Below are positions 52,921 to 63,142 of a stretch of DNA of 64,000 bases, one piece after another. Numbering within the stretch: the stretch's first letter is position 1; each line of letters starts with the position of its first letter. The notes under the pieces were generated by a model that was given only the letters and a program-made list of their open reading frames with translations, made no database searches and was not told the DNA's origin. The position numbers and the translations under genes were made by a program. The DNA is from Agapetus fuscipes (Eukaryota > Arthropoda > Insecta > Trichoptera > Glossosomatidae), in the NCBI GenBank assembly GCA_951799405.1, contig OX637341.1, positions 18,405,659 through 18,469,658 of the forward strand, written 5' to 3'.

Positions 52921-53377
52921 GGCACTGAGGGGCGTAATGCTGTCCGGTCTAATCTATAGAAGTAACCGCTTTGAATTCGTAATCGGAAGGTCATAGAGTC
53001 AATTTCAGGTGGAGGAAATGAAAACAGTGATGCAGAAGACCAGCTGTTCTTTAATCTTTTGTGTGGTTAGCCTGGTAGACGCTGGCTGTATGGTATTTCG
53101 AGATATGCCATTTTTATTTCTGCAGTCTACATGTACCATCCAGCATTCATTTTTAAATTGTATTTTTAGGTCAAAAGCTAGTCTCTTATTCTTTTTATGA
53201 AATTACAGCGCCACAAATCATAGCGACGCATGACAGAGAGCCCATTTTTGTTTTCCCAGTGCTTCTATGCACGTAGTTAGTGCGGCACGTGAGTCCTCCA
53301 GCATTTATGATTTTGTAACCGCACACGTGCGGCACGTGAATGGTGGAGTGTCTCTACGAGCCCTTAGACAGTATGTG

Positions 53378-53553
53378 GCTACGCCAGAATTGTGCTACGC
53401 CAGAACTATGCTACGCCAAAACTATGCTACGACAGAACTACGGTATGACAGAACTTTGCTACGACAGAACTTTGCTACGACAGAACTGTGCTACGCCAGA
53501 ACTATGCTACGCCAGAACTATGCTACGACAGAATTATGCTACGAAATAGTATT
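53378..53553 (+). repeat. 16-bp minisatellite, 11 units
   Basis: The unit is GCTACGMCAGAACTNT. Because 16 is not a multiple of three, the two ORFs crossing it read a 16-residue period (ARTMLRQNYATTELCY); these are repeat artefacts. Confidence 0.92.
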
Positions 53554-54011
53554 ATGTTACGAAAACGTTTTGTACATAATTGTTTTTATGGTTTTAAGAT
53601 CTATTAAATAAGTTTCAATCGTTTAGTTGGCAGGTAAGTATGGTAGGTACTTAAGGCAAAACAAATTTGACTTAAATATTTGTAAGCAAAATCAAAAGCG
53701 ACTATGACATTTTGAATTTTAGTAGTGATACATTTTGTTTAATTTTCCTACTCTTATGTTAATGGTCAAATCAGTTTTTTTTAATATTTAAATGATTTTT
53801 TTCATTTTAGTTGCCAACTTTTTTTGCCCATGAGAAGTGATAGTCCCTGCCATTTTTTTTTTATTTGAAAATGTAGGCCGTTAGAAGTGAAAACACATCT
53901 TTTGAAATAATAAATTGTGATTTTTTAAATATATTCACAAAAGCAGAATTTTTATTACAAATTGAATTTAAGTGATTTCAATTTAAATCAAATGAAAAGA
54001 TAATATTAAAA

Positions 54012-54096
54012 ATGATAAAAGAAAAAACAGCTTTGTTTTCGATTACGTTTCGAGTACTCACGTAATCGAAAACAAAGCTGTTTTTTCTTTTATCAT
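54012..54096. repeat. Perfect 37-bp palindrome arms with 11-bp loop
   Basis: ATGATAAAAGAAAAAACAGC ... CGATTACGT / ACGTAATCG ... ATCAT. The loop region on the minus strand contains CTCGAAACGTAATCG, resembling the GAAAC half of the hammerhead-like cores elsewhere. Confidence 0.85.
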
Positions 54097-54675
54097 TAAT
54101 GATGAACGATTACAAAGTTAATGCCTCTACAATCAATAAAATAATATTAAAAATTTACGCACCCAAAATAAATTACACAAATGTTAAGAGATTACATAAA
54201 AAAATGTAACTTTCATCAAACGCTACAAATGAAATCTTCAGCAAGCTGTGAGATATTAAAGCTAAGAGTGTTTGTTGATTTAATTAGGAAAAAGATTTAA
54301 TTAAACATGAAACGAGAGGGAAGAGGCTGATGTCTGGGTGTGGACAAGCAATGTATGAGATGATGAAACGAGAAATTTGTGTCTGATATGATAAAGCGTC
54401 CGAAAAAGCAAAAAAAAAATGTATTTCTTTGACGCGTTTTAATTACAGAAAGTACTAGAGGGAGAAAAATATATTTTCGTAAAAATAATATAAAATCGTT
54501 TAACATTTGTCACATCTCAAGAGCTCTTTGTATGCATATTTAACGCTCGTCAGTGCCAATTTAGCAAGCAACATCCAGTTAGTGTTTTTAAAAAAGTGTA
54601 TTTTATTTAATATATATTTTTAGTGTTGGTCTAATAACACAGGGAAAGTCCATTTTTTAAATATTTAAAAATTGA

Positions 54676-54786
54676 AATGGTAAAACATTGTTTTAATTTA
54701 CTTAATTATTTTTGTTTTTGCTCCAGAAAATGTTCTCGAGCAAAAACAAATAGAATAAAGTGAATTAAGTAAAACCATGTTTTACC
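54676..54786. repeat. Foldback related to the 40.2/51.9 kb repeat
   Basis: Arms GGTAAAACATTGTTTTAATT ... TTTGTTTTTGCT and CGAGCAAAAACAAATAGAAT ... AAACCATGTTTTACC, with a 14-bp loop. Confidence 0.7.
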
Positions 54787-54789
54787 TTT

Positions 54790-55308
54790 TCAATATATAA
54801 AAAAAATATATATATATTTTTATACATCAAAAACTCCTGTTTTGAGTATGAAATAGAGAGTGATGAATGTTTAGGAGATGAAAGGAGCGTGCAATAACCG
54901 AACAGTGTAGTGACACATCTGCGGAGGTACTGGCCATCCATAGTGGAACAGCGGATGAGTACAGGTACAAGGTTTTGCGCACAGGCTTAAAATAGCATAT
55001 GGAAAAAGGGTTTGAAACAAAAATGTAAATTATTTCGAGGCTCGAAACAGACATAATTGATATTGAAATTTCAATTAGAAAGCTCTAGGCTATTCGGGGT
55101 TGTTTGCCCACCACTCGCCCGGCTTTCCGTAATATGTATGTTCACAAAGAATTATAAAATCCATCATGGAAAATTTCACTCAAGCCCACGTATAAAATTT
55201 TGCATTTTGTGCTTTAACTGAACCGCAAACGTAGAGAAACTAAAACTTTCCACAGAGGCGCATTTTAAGTTTTCGAACGTTTTTGGTAAAATGGTAAGTT
55301 TGTATAAT
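54790..55308. other. No feature recognised
   Basis: Mixed composition; GGGGTTGTTTGCCCACCACTC near 55095 stands out but matches nothing I know. Confidence 0.35.
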
Positions 55309-55610
55309 AACTTGGACCGGTTCGTAGTCCAGTGGCAACACTTCGAACTCGTAAATGGAAGGTTGTGGATTCGGATCCCGACGGAGCACAAAAATATACC
55401 ATTTATATTTCCAAATATGCTCTTCGCTGGGTTGAAATAATTCATAAAGCCTTTACCAAAGACCGGTCACTAAAAGGTCCATCCAGTCTAACAGAAACTG
55501 GGTCTTGCTTGAGTATTGGCGCTTTGTAGCGACGACCAAGCTCGTACACCTCTGCGGCACTACAACAAGTGTCATAGAGTCTCTAGAACACACAGGATTT
55601 CTTAAAAAAA
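55309..55610 (+). mobile_element. SINE-B (b) with CTTGGAC extension
   Basis: CTTGGACCGGTTCGTAGTCC start; shortened 3' end (AGAGTCTCTAGAACACACAGG) then poly-A. Confidence 0.88.
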
Positions 55611-55865
55611 AAAATGAGTTTACACATTAAGTTGTATACGTACATAGCGTAGAAGGTATTCCGGTTCTTTGTTAAGACAACCTGACAAATATGTATTCCA
55701 GCGATTTTTGGATATAGGTAATATCATTTTACGTTCATACTTTTTTTCATACTTCTTACAGTTTCATACTTCATACTTCATATTTCTTACAGTTTTTACA
55801 AAATGAATAAATTTAATAATATTTTATTTATTTAATTGAAAAATTCAAATCAAAACACTGTTTTG

Positions 55866-56215
55866 TATTATCTAAGTTGCAAAGATACGTATCATTTGAG
55901 ATGAATATTAAATGCTGTAACTGTAACTCTGTCGCCATTCCTCTAGGGGTGGCCAGAGCCTCTGCAGAACTGCCTCCATTTTTTCCTATCCTTACATACC
56001 TCTTTCAATTCATCATATCCATCACCTTTTTCATGCATTTCTTCTTTTACGCTGACTTTGTATATCCCATTCTTTCACAGTCTCCTCAATCTGATCACTC
56101 CATACTTTTCTAGGTCGTCCCTTCCCTCTTTTTCCTTTCACACTTTCTTTGTATACATACTTTGTCAGTCTATCATCATTCATTCTTTCCACATGCCCAA
56201 ACCATCTCATCACCG
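55866..56215 (-). mobile_element. LINE-W with R3-type 3' tail
   Basis: The minus strand encodes MMRWFGHVERMNDDRLTKYV, YKESVKGKRGKGRPRKVWSD and QIEETVKEWDIQSQRKRRNA, then a shifted KDRKKWRQ-like segment. Its 3' UTR (GAGTTACAGTTACAG, 55914-55928) runs directly into the last ~48 bp of R3 (GCATTTAATATTCATCTC ... TTGCAACTTAGATAA, 55866-55913). Confidence 0.85.
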
Positions 56216-56286
56216 ATGCAATTCATACAATATAAACCATGGCCCTGCGAATTTAGATATGCATGCGCTCTCGCGACTATTATCAT

Positions 56287-56582
56287 ACCCGCGTTATCCC
56301 CGAAGGGGTCGCATGTGGCGAGTTGAACCTATTTATTTTTACAGGTAAGGGGGCCGGCCTTACGCCAACCACTTCAATTGAAGTGGTGTTTTCCCAGCTC
56401 CCGAGAGAGCTGGTACTCATTTCTTGTGAAGGCTGAGTAAACCTTGCCGGCATTATTATTTTGGGGTTTGAAATAAACACCGAAACGGGAAATCATTTCT
56501 GACACCCTCGCGCTCGGTGGGATTCGAACCCGAGCTCACGGCATGGAATGCAAGCACTCTACCAGCTGAGCCATCGACCGGT
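56287..56582 (-). mobile_element. SINE-A, near full-length
   Basis: Antisense CGCGTTATCCCCGAAGGGG ... CTGAGCCATCGACCGG; lacks the last ~40 bp of the 3' end. Confidence 0.88.
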
Positions 56583-56589
56583 AGTTGCA

Positions 56590-57060
56590 GTTGCAGACAT
56601 AAAATATAAAATTAAATTCATAGCATTGTATTACGCGTAGTTTTATAAAGTGAATTTTACAAGAACGACGCATCAAACATCGTTTCTAGTACGTTGCATC
56701 ATAGAATAAAGTTTAGCTTATTTCTGCCGCTTAAAGTACACCAAGAATATAACTCTGCATTTCCACTTAACTGCAGCGTTTAACGAAAAACGTTTGAAAG
56801 GTAAACACTCACTAGAAAGCGCTGCTTTAGTTTTGGATAAAATATTTTTAAACGTTGTGATTGAGTGTGAATATGTGGGTTTATACTTGGAGTTTAGTAT
56901 TGCTCTAATGCTCGTATATAATAGTATCGTCACGTCCTCTAACGTGGTACCGTACTGGGTTGCCCGGAGCGTTAAGCGGGACTCACAGCCTCCACGCAAA
57001 CTGAGATAGGTCGTATAAAGCGCAATGGTTGAAGCGACGCATATCAAAATTCACCATCTA
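56590..57060. other. Unique sequence, no gene recognised
   Basis: Overlapping ORFs on both strands (56718-57047 minus, 56794-57009 plus) have no motif. GTAGTTTTA, GCGTTTAACG and CGTTAAGCGGGACTCAC resemble repeat ends. Confidence 0.35.
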
Positions 57061-57061
57061 T

Positions 57062-57309
57062 AATATAATCTATAATCTAAGTTGCAAGGATATATTCATT
57101 TAAAGCTCTCAGATGTTTGCCCACAAACCAACAAGTGTAGTTCGCGCTTACAAATGCTGAATGTGTACTTACAAATAAAATCCAAACCTCAAATGAACAT
57201 AAGCCCCACAACTTTTGCCGACCTTCCCTGAAACAGGGGTGACATTGGCAAAGTGAACCATTTTTTACAGTATGGGTGGTCAGCCTCATACCAACCTATA
57301 AGTCAAGGA
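57062..57309 (-). mobile_element. R3 repeat, full-length
   Basis: TATAATCTATAATCTAAGTT to AACCTATAAGTCAAGGAA; continuous with LINE-W on its 5' side (next entry). Confidence 0.9.
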
Positions 57310-57622
57310 ATATGAATGAATAATAAATTACATTTAAATATAAAAAAGAACAAAACCTTACAAAGAAATCTATACAAAAAAAGTCAAAAATTTCCTATGC
57401 AAAAAATGTAGCAAATGAATACACCAACATTAGAAATCAACATTACAGATTAGCCGCCACTTCTTCCTGTCCTTGCATACTTCTTTCATTTCATCCAGAG
57501 TCATAACCTTTTTCATACAAGTCCTCCTTTTATTATGACTCTGGATATCCCAGTCATTCGCTATTTCAGAGATTTGATCCTTCCATACTTTTCTCGGTCT
57601 TCCTCTACCACGACATCCACCA
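57310..57622 (-). mobile_element. LINE-W 3' UTR and C-terminus
   Basis: Minus-strand codons RGRGRPRKVWKDQISEIAND, WDIQSHNKRRTCMKKVMTLD, EMKEVCKDRKKWRLICNVDF stop (57430), then about 120 bp of UTR leading straight into R3. The best-preserved C-terminus of the family here. Confidence 0.85.
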
Positions 57623-57799
57623 TGAAATGCATAAAACAAAGTTGTCGATTTGCCTATAAACACGTAATTTTATTCTACAACAAAAAGTTACAACATTGTA
57701 TCGCTGAAGAAACCCATCAATAACATTAATAAAATTCACGGAACGACCAGCTCTTAGGAAGCATGGCAACATTTCAATTTTGTAGATATATTTTTACTT

Positions 57800-58270
57800 T
57801 TGGGGGCAAATACCAAAATTATTAATTTATTTATATCTGGTAGCTTAAACAATCTTTATAAAGTATATTTTAGCTTTTTAAGTCATATTCAATTGAATTA
57901 CGTTACTGTTGAGTATTTTCCTGCTTTTGCATCCTATATGCTTTATAATTTACAATATTCTTCACGTTGTTATTATCATTATACACATGTGGAAAATAAA
58001 ATTAAAATGTGATAAGCACATACGTTGAAAGTTAATTTGTATTAATAAACTTAATAGAATAATAGCTTATCACAATAGTTGTAAATCTTGGTAGAAAAAG
58101 TAAATTGAAAAAAATGCAGTTTTATTTTCACATTTTTTTAGTTTACAATGCCTAAGCGCTATCGGACTTAATCCATCCACCTTCAGAGGTAGAGGTGCAA
58201 ATAAAACTATATTTTTAAAAACAGTTTTTTTAAATTAAAATTAAATTAAAATGAATGCACTAACTATAGA
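57800..58270. other. AT-rich; degenerate hammerhead-like core near 58.18 kb
   Basis: The 70-codon ORF (57800-58012) is unrecognised. The minus strand near 58196-58168 reads CTGAAGGT-GGATGGATTAAGTCC-GATAGCG. Confidence 0.3.
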
Positions 58271-58274
58271 AAAT

Positions 58275-58817
58275 TTAGAAACAAATACAGTTTACGTGCT
58301 TCTGTCCAAAATGAGATTTTTCTGTTTGTATTTGAAACAAAACAATCAATACTTTTAAAACATCGTTATGTGGTTTTTTAACGACATTAATAATAAAACA
58401 CATACATACAAGTGGACTGAATTTAGATCCCTGTGGCACTCCGAATATCTTTGTTCTTGTTATACGTCTCTCTAACCACAGCGTTTCATGCAACCGTGCT
58501 CGTCTTGTATGGCAACTGTGATAGCCATAACCCGAAGGCAAACTTACTGCTTGCAAGTCTTGTGTGCTCAAGTGATAAGAACCCGGAGCAAGAGCCGGTC
58601 TGAACTATGAATAAACAGGGTTGTACTAATATGTTACGTTCCTTATTGAATCTTTACGGTTTCGGGGAAGGCGAACGGCTACATACACCTGACGGATAAT
58701 TCTATAACTCGCAGGGTAAACGGACGAAGAAATAACATTCTGGCTATCCATCTTTATTCGTAGCTTGTGTACATAGCTTAATGCAGAAATTGACTTAATT
58801 CTGTTTGCTAAGATCAT
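58275..58817 (-). mobile_element. Scrambled non-LTR RT fragments
   Basis: 58571-58275 contains FGVPQGSKFSPLV with FIINVV downstream, the GVPQGS...PLLF..IND block of LINE reverse transcriptases. 58817-58626 (ILANRIKSISALSYVHKLRI, YRIIRQVYVAVRLPRNRKDS) resembles the C-terminal end of such a protein. The C-terminal piece lies upstream of the RT piece, so the copy is rearranged. Confidence 0.5.
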
Positions 58818-58820
58818 TGT

Positions 58821-59068
58821 TGACCGGTTCGTAGTTCACTAGTAACACTTCCGACTCTGAATAGAAGGTTGTAGGTTCAAATCCCGGCAGAGCACAAAAA
58901 AATACCATTTATATTTTCAAATTTGGGTTGAAAGAAGTTCAAGGATGGGTTGAAAAATTCATAAACCTTTACGAATGACCGGTCACCAAAGGTTTATCCA
59001 GCCTTACAGCAACTGGGTCTTGTTTAAAAATTGGCGCTGTGTAGCGACGACGACCAAGCTCGTAAAAA
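58821..59068 (+). mobile_element. SINE-B, 3' end lost at junction
   Basis: TTGACCGGTTCGTAGTTCAC head to GACGACCAAGCTCGTAAAA; fuses to SINE-A. Confidence 0.8.
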
Positions 59069-59190
59069 GTCCGATAGCTCAATTGGTAGAAAGCTTGCAT
59101 TCCATGCCGAGAGCAAGGGTTCGATCTTAAGGTTTACTCAGCCTTCACAAGAAATGAGAACCAGCCTCCGCCGGGAGCTGGGAAACTGAA
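59069..59190 (+). mobile_element. SINE-A, internally deleted
   Basis: GTCCGATAGCTCAATTGG head, then jumps from GGGTTCGATC to TTTACTCAGCCTTCACAAG; ends at GAGCTGGGAAACT. Confidence 0.8.
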
Positions 59191-59784
59191 AATTGGTGTG
59201 GCTTATTAAAAAAATATTATTTTTTAATCTATACGTAGTTAAGTAATTATAGATAGATATGGAATTCAATTCCATCTTGGAAAATGGCCATTTTGTACAA
59301 AAACGAGAGTCGGAAAAACAATATGTAAATATTTTTTTTCATAAAGGAAATTTTAAATGTAAAAATACATATTTATGAATCGAGTACGCCCATAATTTAC
59401 ATAAGACGGACTTTTTGGGAATGAATAAAATTTACAAACCTTTTTCCACGAAGTAAAAAGTGTGTCCTGTCCAAGGACGGGCACAGGGCAGAGGCAACTT
59501 CATTTTATTTAATTTGTTTTTTGCCTGTAAAATAAATACTACATGAAATTTTTCTACGTTTTTTTAAAAACTACTAAAATTAAAACCATAAATTTTAATA
59601 ATTAGAATATAAACAACCAAAAAAAAAATACTTACAGTGGAATAAAAAAAAGTTTTTCATTTAAGTGTTTATATGTATAATTTTTTTTTTAATCAAATAT
59701 TTATAAAAAATTTATGTGGCTATTTTTTTTATACATTTTGTCTAGTTAAGTTTCAGTTTATTGTACACTTATTATTTAAAATGA
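59191..59784. other. AT-rich, no feature
   Basis: Contains GTGTCCTGTCCAAGGACGGGCA only as a GC-rich spot; no gene. Confidence 0.4.
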
Positions 59785-60220
59785 TCATTGTTCGCGAGGC
59801 TGATCACTCACTTTATACAAAAAATGATTGACTTCACCCATGTCATCCCGGTTACAGGGAACATACAATCTTTGCTAGTAGGCGCACATTATACATTAAT
59901 CTTAAGTGCTTATATTTGCAACTTAGATTAACCATGATGCTTACCAAAGAGATACCTAAGAGGTCTGTATGTAATTCTCTATAATTTATTATCTAAGTTG
60001 GAAAAATACGTTCAAAGTCCATATCAAATGCATTCCCACAAATAGACACGCATAGGTGCGCGCTTACAAATTCTGAATGTGTACTTACAAATTAAAACCT
60101 AGCCTAAAATGAACAAACACTCTGCAACGTTTGCTAATCTAAAACAGGGGAGATATTGGCAAAGTGAACCAATTTTTACAGTATGAGTGGTCAACTTTAT
60201 ACCAACCTATAAGTCAAGGT
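59785..60220. mobile_element. Two degenerate R3 copies in opposite orientation
   Basis: 59785-59935 (+, GCGAGGCTGATCACTCAC ... GCAACTTAGATTAACC) and 59985-60220 (-, ATCTAAGTTGGAAAAATACG ... CCTATAAGTCAAGG). Confidence 0.65.
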
Positions 60221-60544
60221 CTCACTTTTGGAAAAATATATTTTCAAGATTTTTTTTTGTATCCTTTTGTATTGATGTACATCTTTCCTTTTAAATATGA
60301 GAAGATAATTGCGTCTTCAGGCAAAATCCTGGCAGAGAAATCCTGAATACTTGGTACTCTCTTTTCATCCCTCTAAAGCTCTACTTCTTTTGAAGATCCT
60401 TCAATCAGGGTTTCTTCTGTCCACGGAAAAAAATGTAGGTACCTATGCACCAAAAACACTGAAAAATTGTACTTTTACAGAATATAAGTCTTGAAAGAGT
60501 ATCGCTGTATTTAACGTAATTTTGTGAATACTGAAACTGTCTGA

Positions 60545-60836
60545 AAGAAAAGTTTTTTTGAATACTATAATCTATAATAATAATAATAATAATCTATAAT
60601 CTAAGTTGCAAGGATATATTCATTCAAAGCTCTCAGATGTATGCCCACAAACCAACAAGTGTAGTTCGCGCTTACAAATGCTGATTGTGTACTTACAAAT
60701 AAAATCCAAGCCTCAAATGAACATAAGCCCTGCAACTTTTGCTGACCTTCCCTAAAACAGGGGTGACATTGGCAAAGTGAACCATTTTTTACAGTATGGG
60801 TGGTCAGCCTCATACCAACCTATAAGTCAAGGAATA
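60545..60836 (-). mobile_element. R3 repeat, full-length
   Basis: Long (ATA)n / TCTATAATCTAAG tail, then standard antisense R3 to CCTATAAGTCAAGGAATAC. Confidence 0.9.
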
Positions 60837-61119
60837 CGGCTATTAATAAACTTAAAATCAAAGGGGGGCATTTAATCGCGAAAATTCAAAGCCCCTCGAT
60901 AACAATAAATATTTGAAATTAATTATAGAAACGGTTTATAAATAACAAAACTGATCTGAAATGAACTGATCACACAGTTCTGAACTTATTGTTTTAAAAA
61001 TATTACAATAATGGCGTCTGTTTTGATGAAATATCCTCACTTATACCCCCTCCTCTCGTCACAACAAGGGCAACTCGTAGAACGGCTCGCATCCACCTCT
61101 TTGCAGTCGATATCAAAAC

Positions 61120-61257
61120 TATGAAAACTTGGTGTTTTCATGACTCATTCCTTTGCCAGACTGCTCGTTTAAGGAGTGAGCTACCGGTATCTGTGTTTCC
61201 ACCCCAATTTGACCTTGGCTTATTCAAAACCAATATCAATCGTCATTTCGTTTCAGT
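61120..61257 (+). mobile_element. LINE C-terminal fragment
   Basis: HDSFLCQTARLRSELPVSVF then PPQFDLGLFKTNINRHFVS. The ARLW.ELP..VFP...DL..FK..INRH pattern is a known non-LTR C-terminus. Interrupted by MITE-1 at 61258. Confidence 0.75.
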
Positions 61258-61512
61258 CGCTCCCCCAGTTCTTGTTTACCGTATACGCCAATCTTGTCAA
61301 ATATGACTTTTTCATGCAGTTGACATATGAATCAAATTTTACACAATCTGAGCTAAGAAAAACCGTAAAACTCGATAATGTGAGAGTTCTTTTAAATATT
61401 TTTTTAATAAATTTCTTGTTTTTATAAGACACATTGGTCCAGTACACATGCAAACATTGCTCATGTCAAATTTTCTCAATGGCGTATACGGTAAACAAGA
61501 ACTAAGGCAGCG
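61258..61512 (+). mobile_element. MITE-1 copy, TSD CAGT, in a LINE
   Basis: CGCTCCCCCAGTTCTTG ... AAGAACTAAGGCAGCG; CAGT at 61254-61257 and 61513-61516. Confidence 0.9.
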
Positions 61513-61619
61513 CAGTGTCACAAAACAAAGACAACCCAACGCAAAGCATCACGCAACGCAACACACAGCACGGCACTGCGCAGCTAATGACCCTGCAACT
61601 TGATCAAGTCATCAACGGC

Positions 61620-61708
61620 CACATCACCAACACCTCTGCGGCACTACAACAAGTGTCTACCCCTAAAGAGTCTTTTGAATCTAGGGAGTCTCCCGCACAG
61701 GGTTCCTT
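61620..61708 (+). mobile_element. SINE-B (b) 3'-terminal fragment
   Basis: CACCTCTGCGGCACTACAAC through GAGTCTCCCGCACAGGG. Confidence 0.75.
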
Positions 61709-62020
61709 AAAAAAAACGCTAATAGATGGCAGAGTCATCGATTGATTTGGAGTTTAATAATAAATGTATTTCATCCCCAGCAATGCAACCAATTTTGAAC
61801 ACGATCTGAAGATCGGCTCCCCTGAAAGCCTACTAGTACTAGTAGATTTACTAGTACGTGAATTTATAGGCAAAGCTCACGAATGGAGCAATAAATCCGG
61901 ACCGGAATCATGACTCGATACGAATAGCGATATCAATCAGTGGCTGGGAGTCATTAAACCGTACAGAAATCGACTCAAATTGAGTGGAACAATATTACCT
62001 GTGCTTTTTTAATGGATAGT

Positions 62021-62500
62021 AAAAACATAAGTGCTTGTAGGCAGAGCATGTTGCCAGATTCAATGACCAAAGATGAATCAAGAGGATAGTTAAGTGGAGA
62101 AGAAAGAGTCTCCTTTTATTAATCATAAAAACAGAAGTGGTCATAGACCATGTTGCCAGATTCCATGATCAATTTTGAACCAAGAGGATAGTGAAGTGGA
62201 GAAGAAAGCGTCTATTTCTTTTAATATAGGTAAAAACAGAACCGGTCGTAGGCCGTTCAATAGATGTAGCCAGATTCAACGACGAAAGGTGAACCTAGAG
62301 AATAGTGGAGTGAAGACCTCGTGAAAACAAACGATGTAGAGGAAGGCCTTTTTTGGTTTTGTAATAAAAACAGAAGTGATTGTGGGCAGATAATGCTGTC
62401 AGATTCAATGAATCAAGATGTACCGAGAGGAATGTAGAATGTAGACCTCGTGAGGATGAAATAAATAGAGGAAAAAAACTATGGTCAGTCGGAATAAAAA
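62021..62500 (+). repeat. Degenerate tandem repeat, 4 units of about 105-135 bp
   Basis: Units start at 62021, 62127, 62232 and 62366 with AAAAACAKAAGTG, then TGCCAGATTCAATGA and GAGGATAGTGRAGTGGAGA. Unrecognised; no coding capacity. Confidence 0.75.
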
Positions 62501-62729
62501 GTAATTCTGGTGACAGGATGCAGAAGGCCCAGGATAGATATTTCTAAATAGAAATGGTAGAGAACATTGTTCGGCAAATGACGAAAGTTTCTGACTAAGT
62601 AAGTACATATATATATAAGTATTTTACTCAGTACTTTGGTGCCTACATATCACATAAGTAGCTACGCAAAAACAATCTCAGGTTGCTGAGAAATCAAAAT
62701 TAATGATTACTCAATAGTCCAACCTTTCC

Positions 62730-62838
62730 AACAAGCAAATACGTATAAAATTGCACTTACACATGTTACAAAAATACTTGCAAAAAACTCCGAAACTCAA
62801 ATAAACATAAAATTAATCTAAAAATAATCTAAGTTGCA
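62730..62838 (-). mobile_element. R3 fragment, degenerate
   Basis: CAAATACGTATAAAATTGC ... AAAATAATCTAAGTTGCAG. Confidence 0.55.
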
Positions 62839-62840
62839 GC

Positions 62841-63142
62841 TGTCCGGTTGATAGCTCAGGTGGTAGAGTGCTTGCATACCATGCCAAAAGCTCGGGTTCG
62901 AATCCCACCGAGGGTGTCAGAAATGATTTCCCGTTTCGGTGTTTATTTCAAACCCCAGAATAAAATACCGGCAAGGTTTACTCAGCCTTCACAAGAAATG
63001 AGTACCAGCACTCTCGGGAGCTGGGAAACCAACTGAAGTGGTTGGCGTAAGGCCGGCCCCCTTACCTGTAAAAATAAATAGGTTCAACTCGCCACATGCG
63101 ACCCCTTCGGGGATAACGCGGCTAAAAGTTACACTATATGTA
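62841..63142 (+). mobile_element. SINE-A, near full-length
   Basis: TGTCCGGTTGATAGCTCAGG head, GGGTTCGAATCCCACC B box, ends AAAAGTTACACTATATGTA. Confidence 0.9.

Noticed and set aside
53267..53611. 114-codon ORF with repeated LRQNYATTELCY
   Set aside because: Product of the 16-bp minisatellite, whose period is out of phase with codons.
61515..61745. 76-codon + ORF after MITE-1
   Set aside because: Built from a LINE remnant and a SINE-B 3' end; no independent support.
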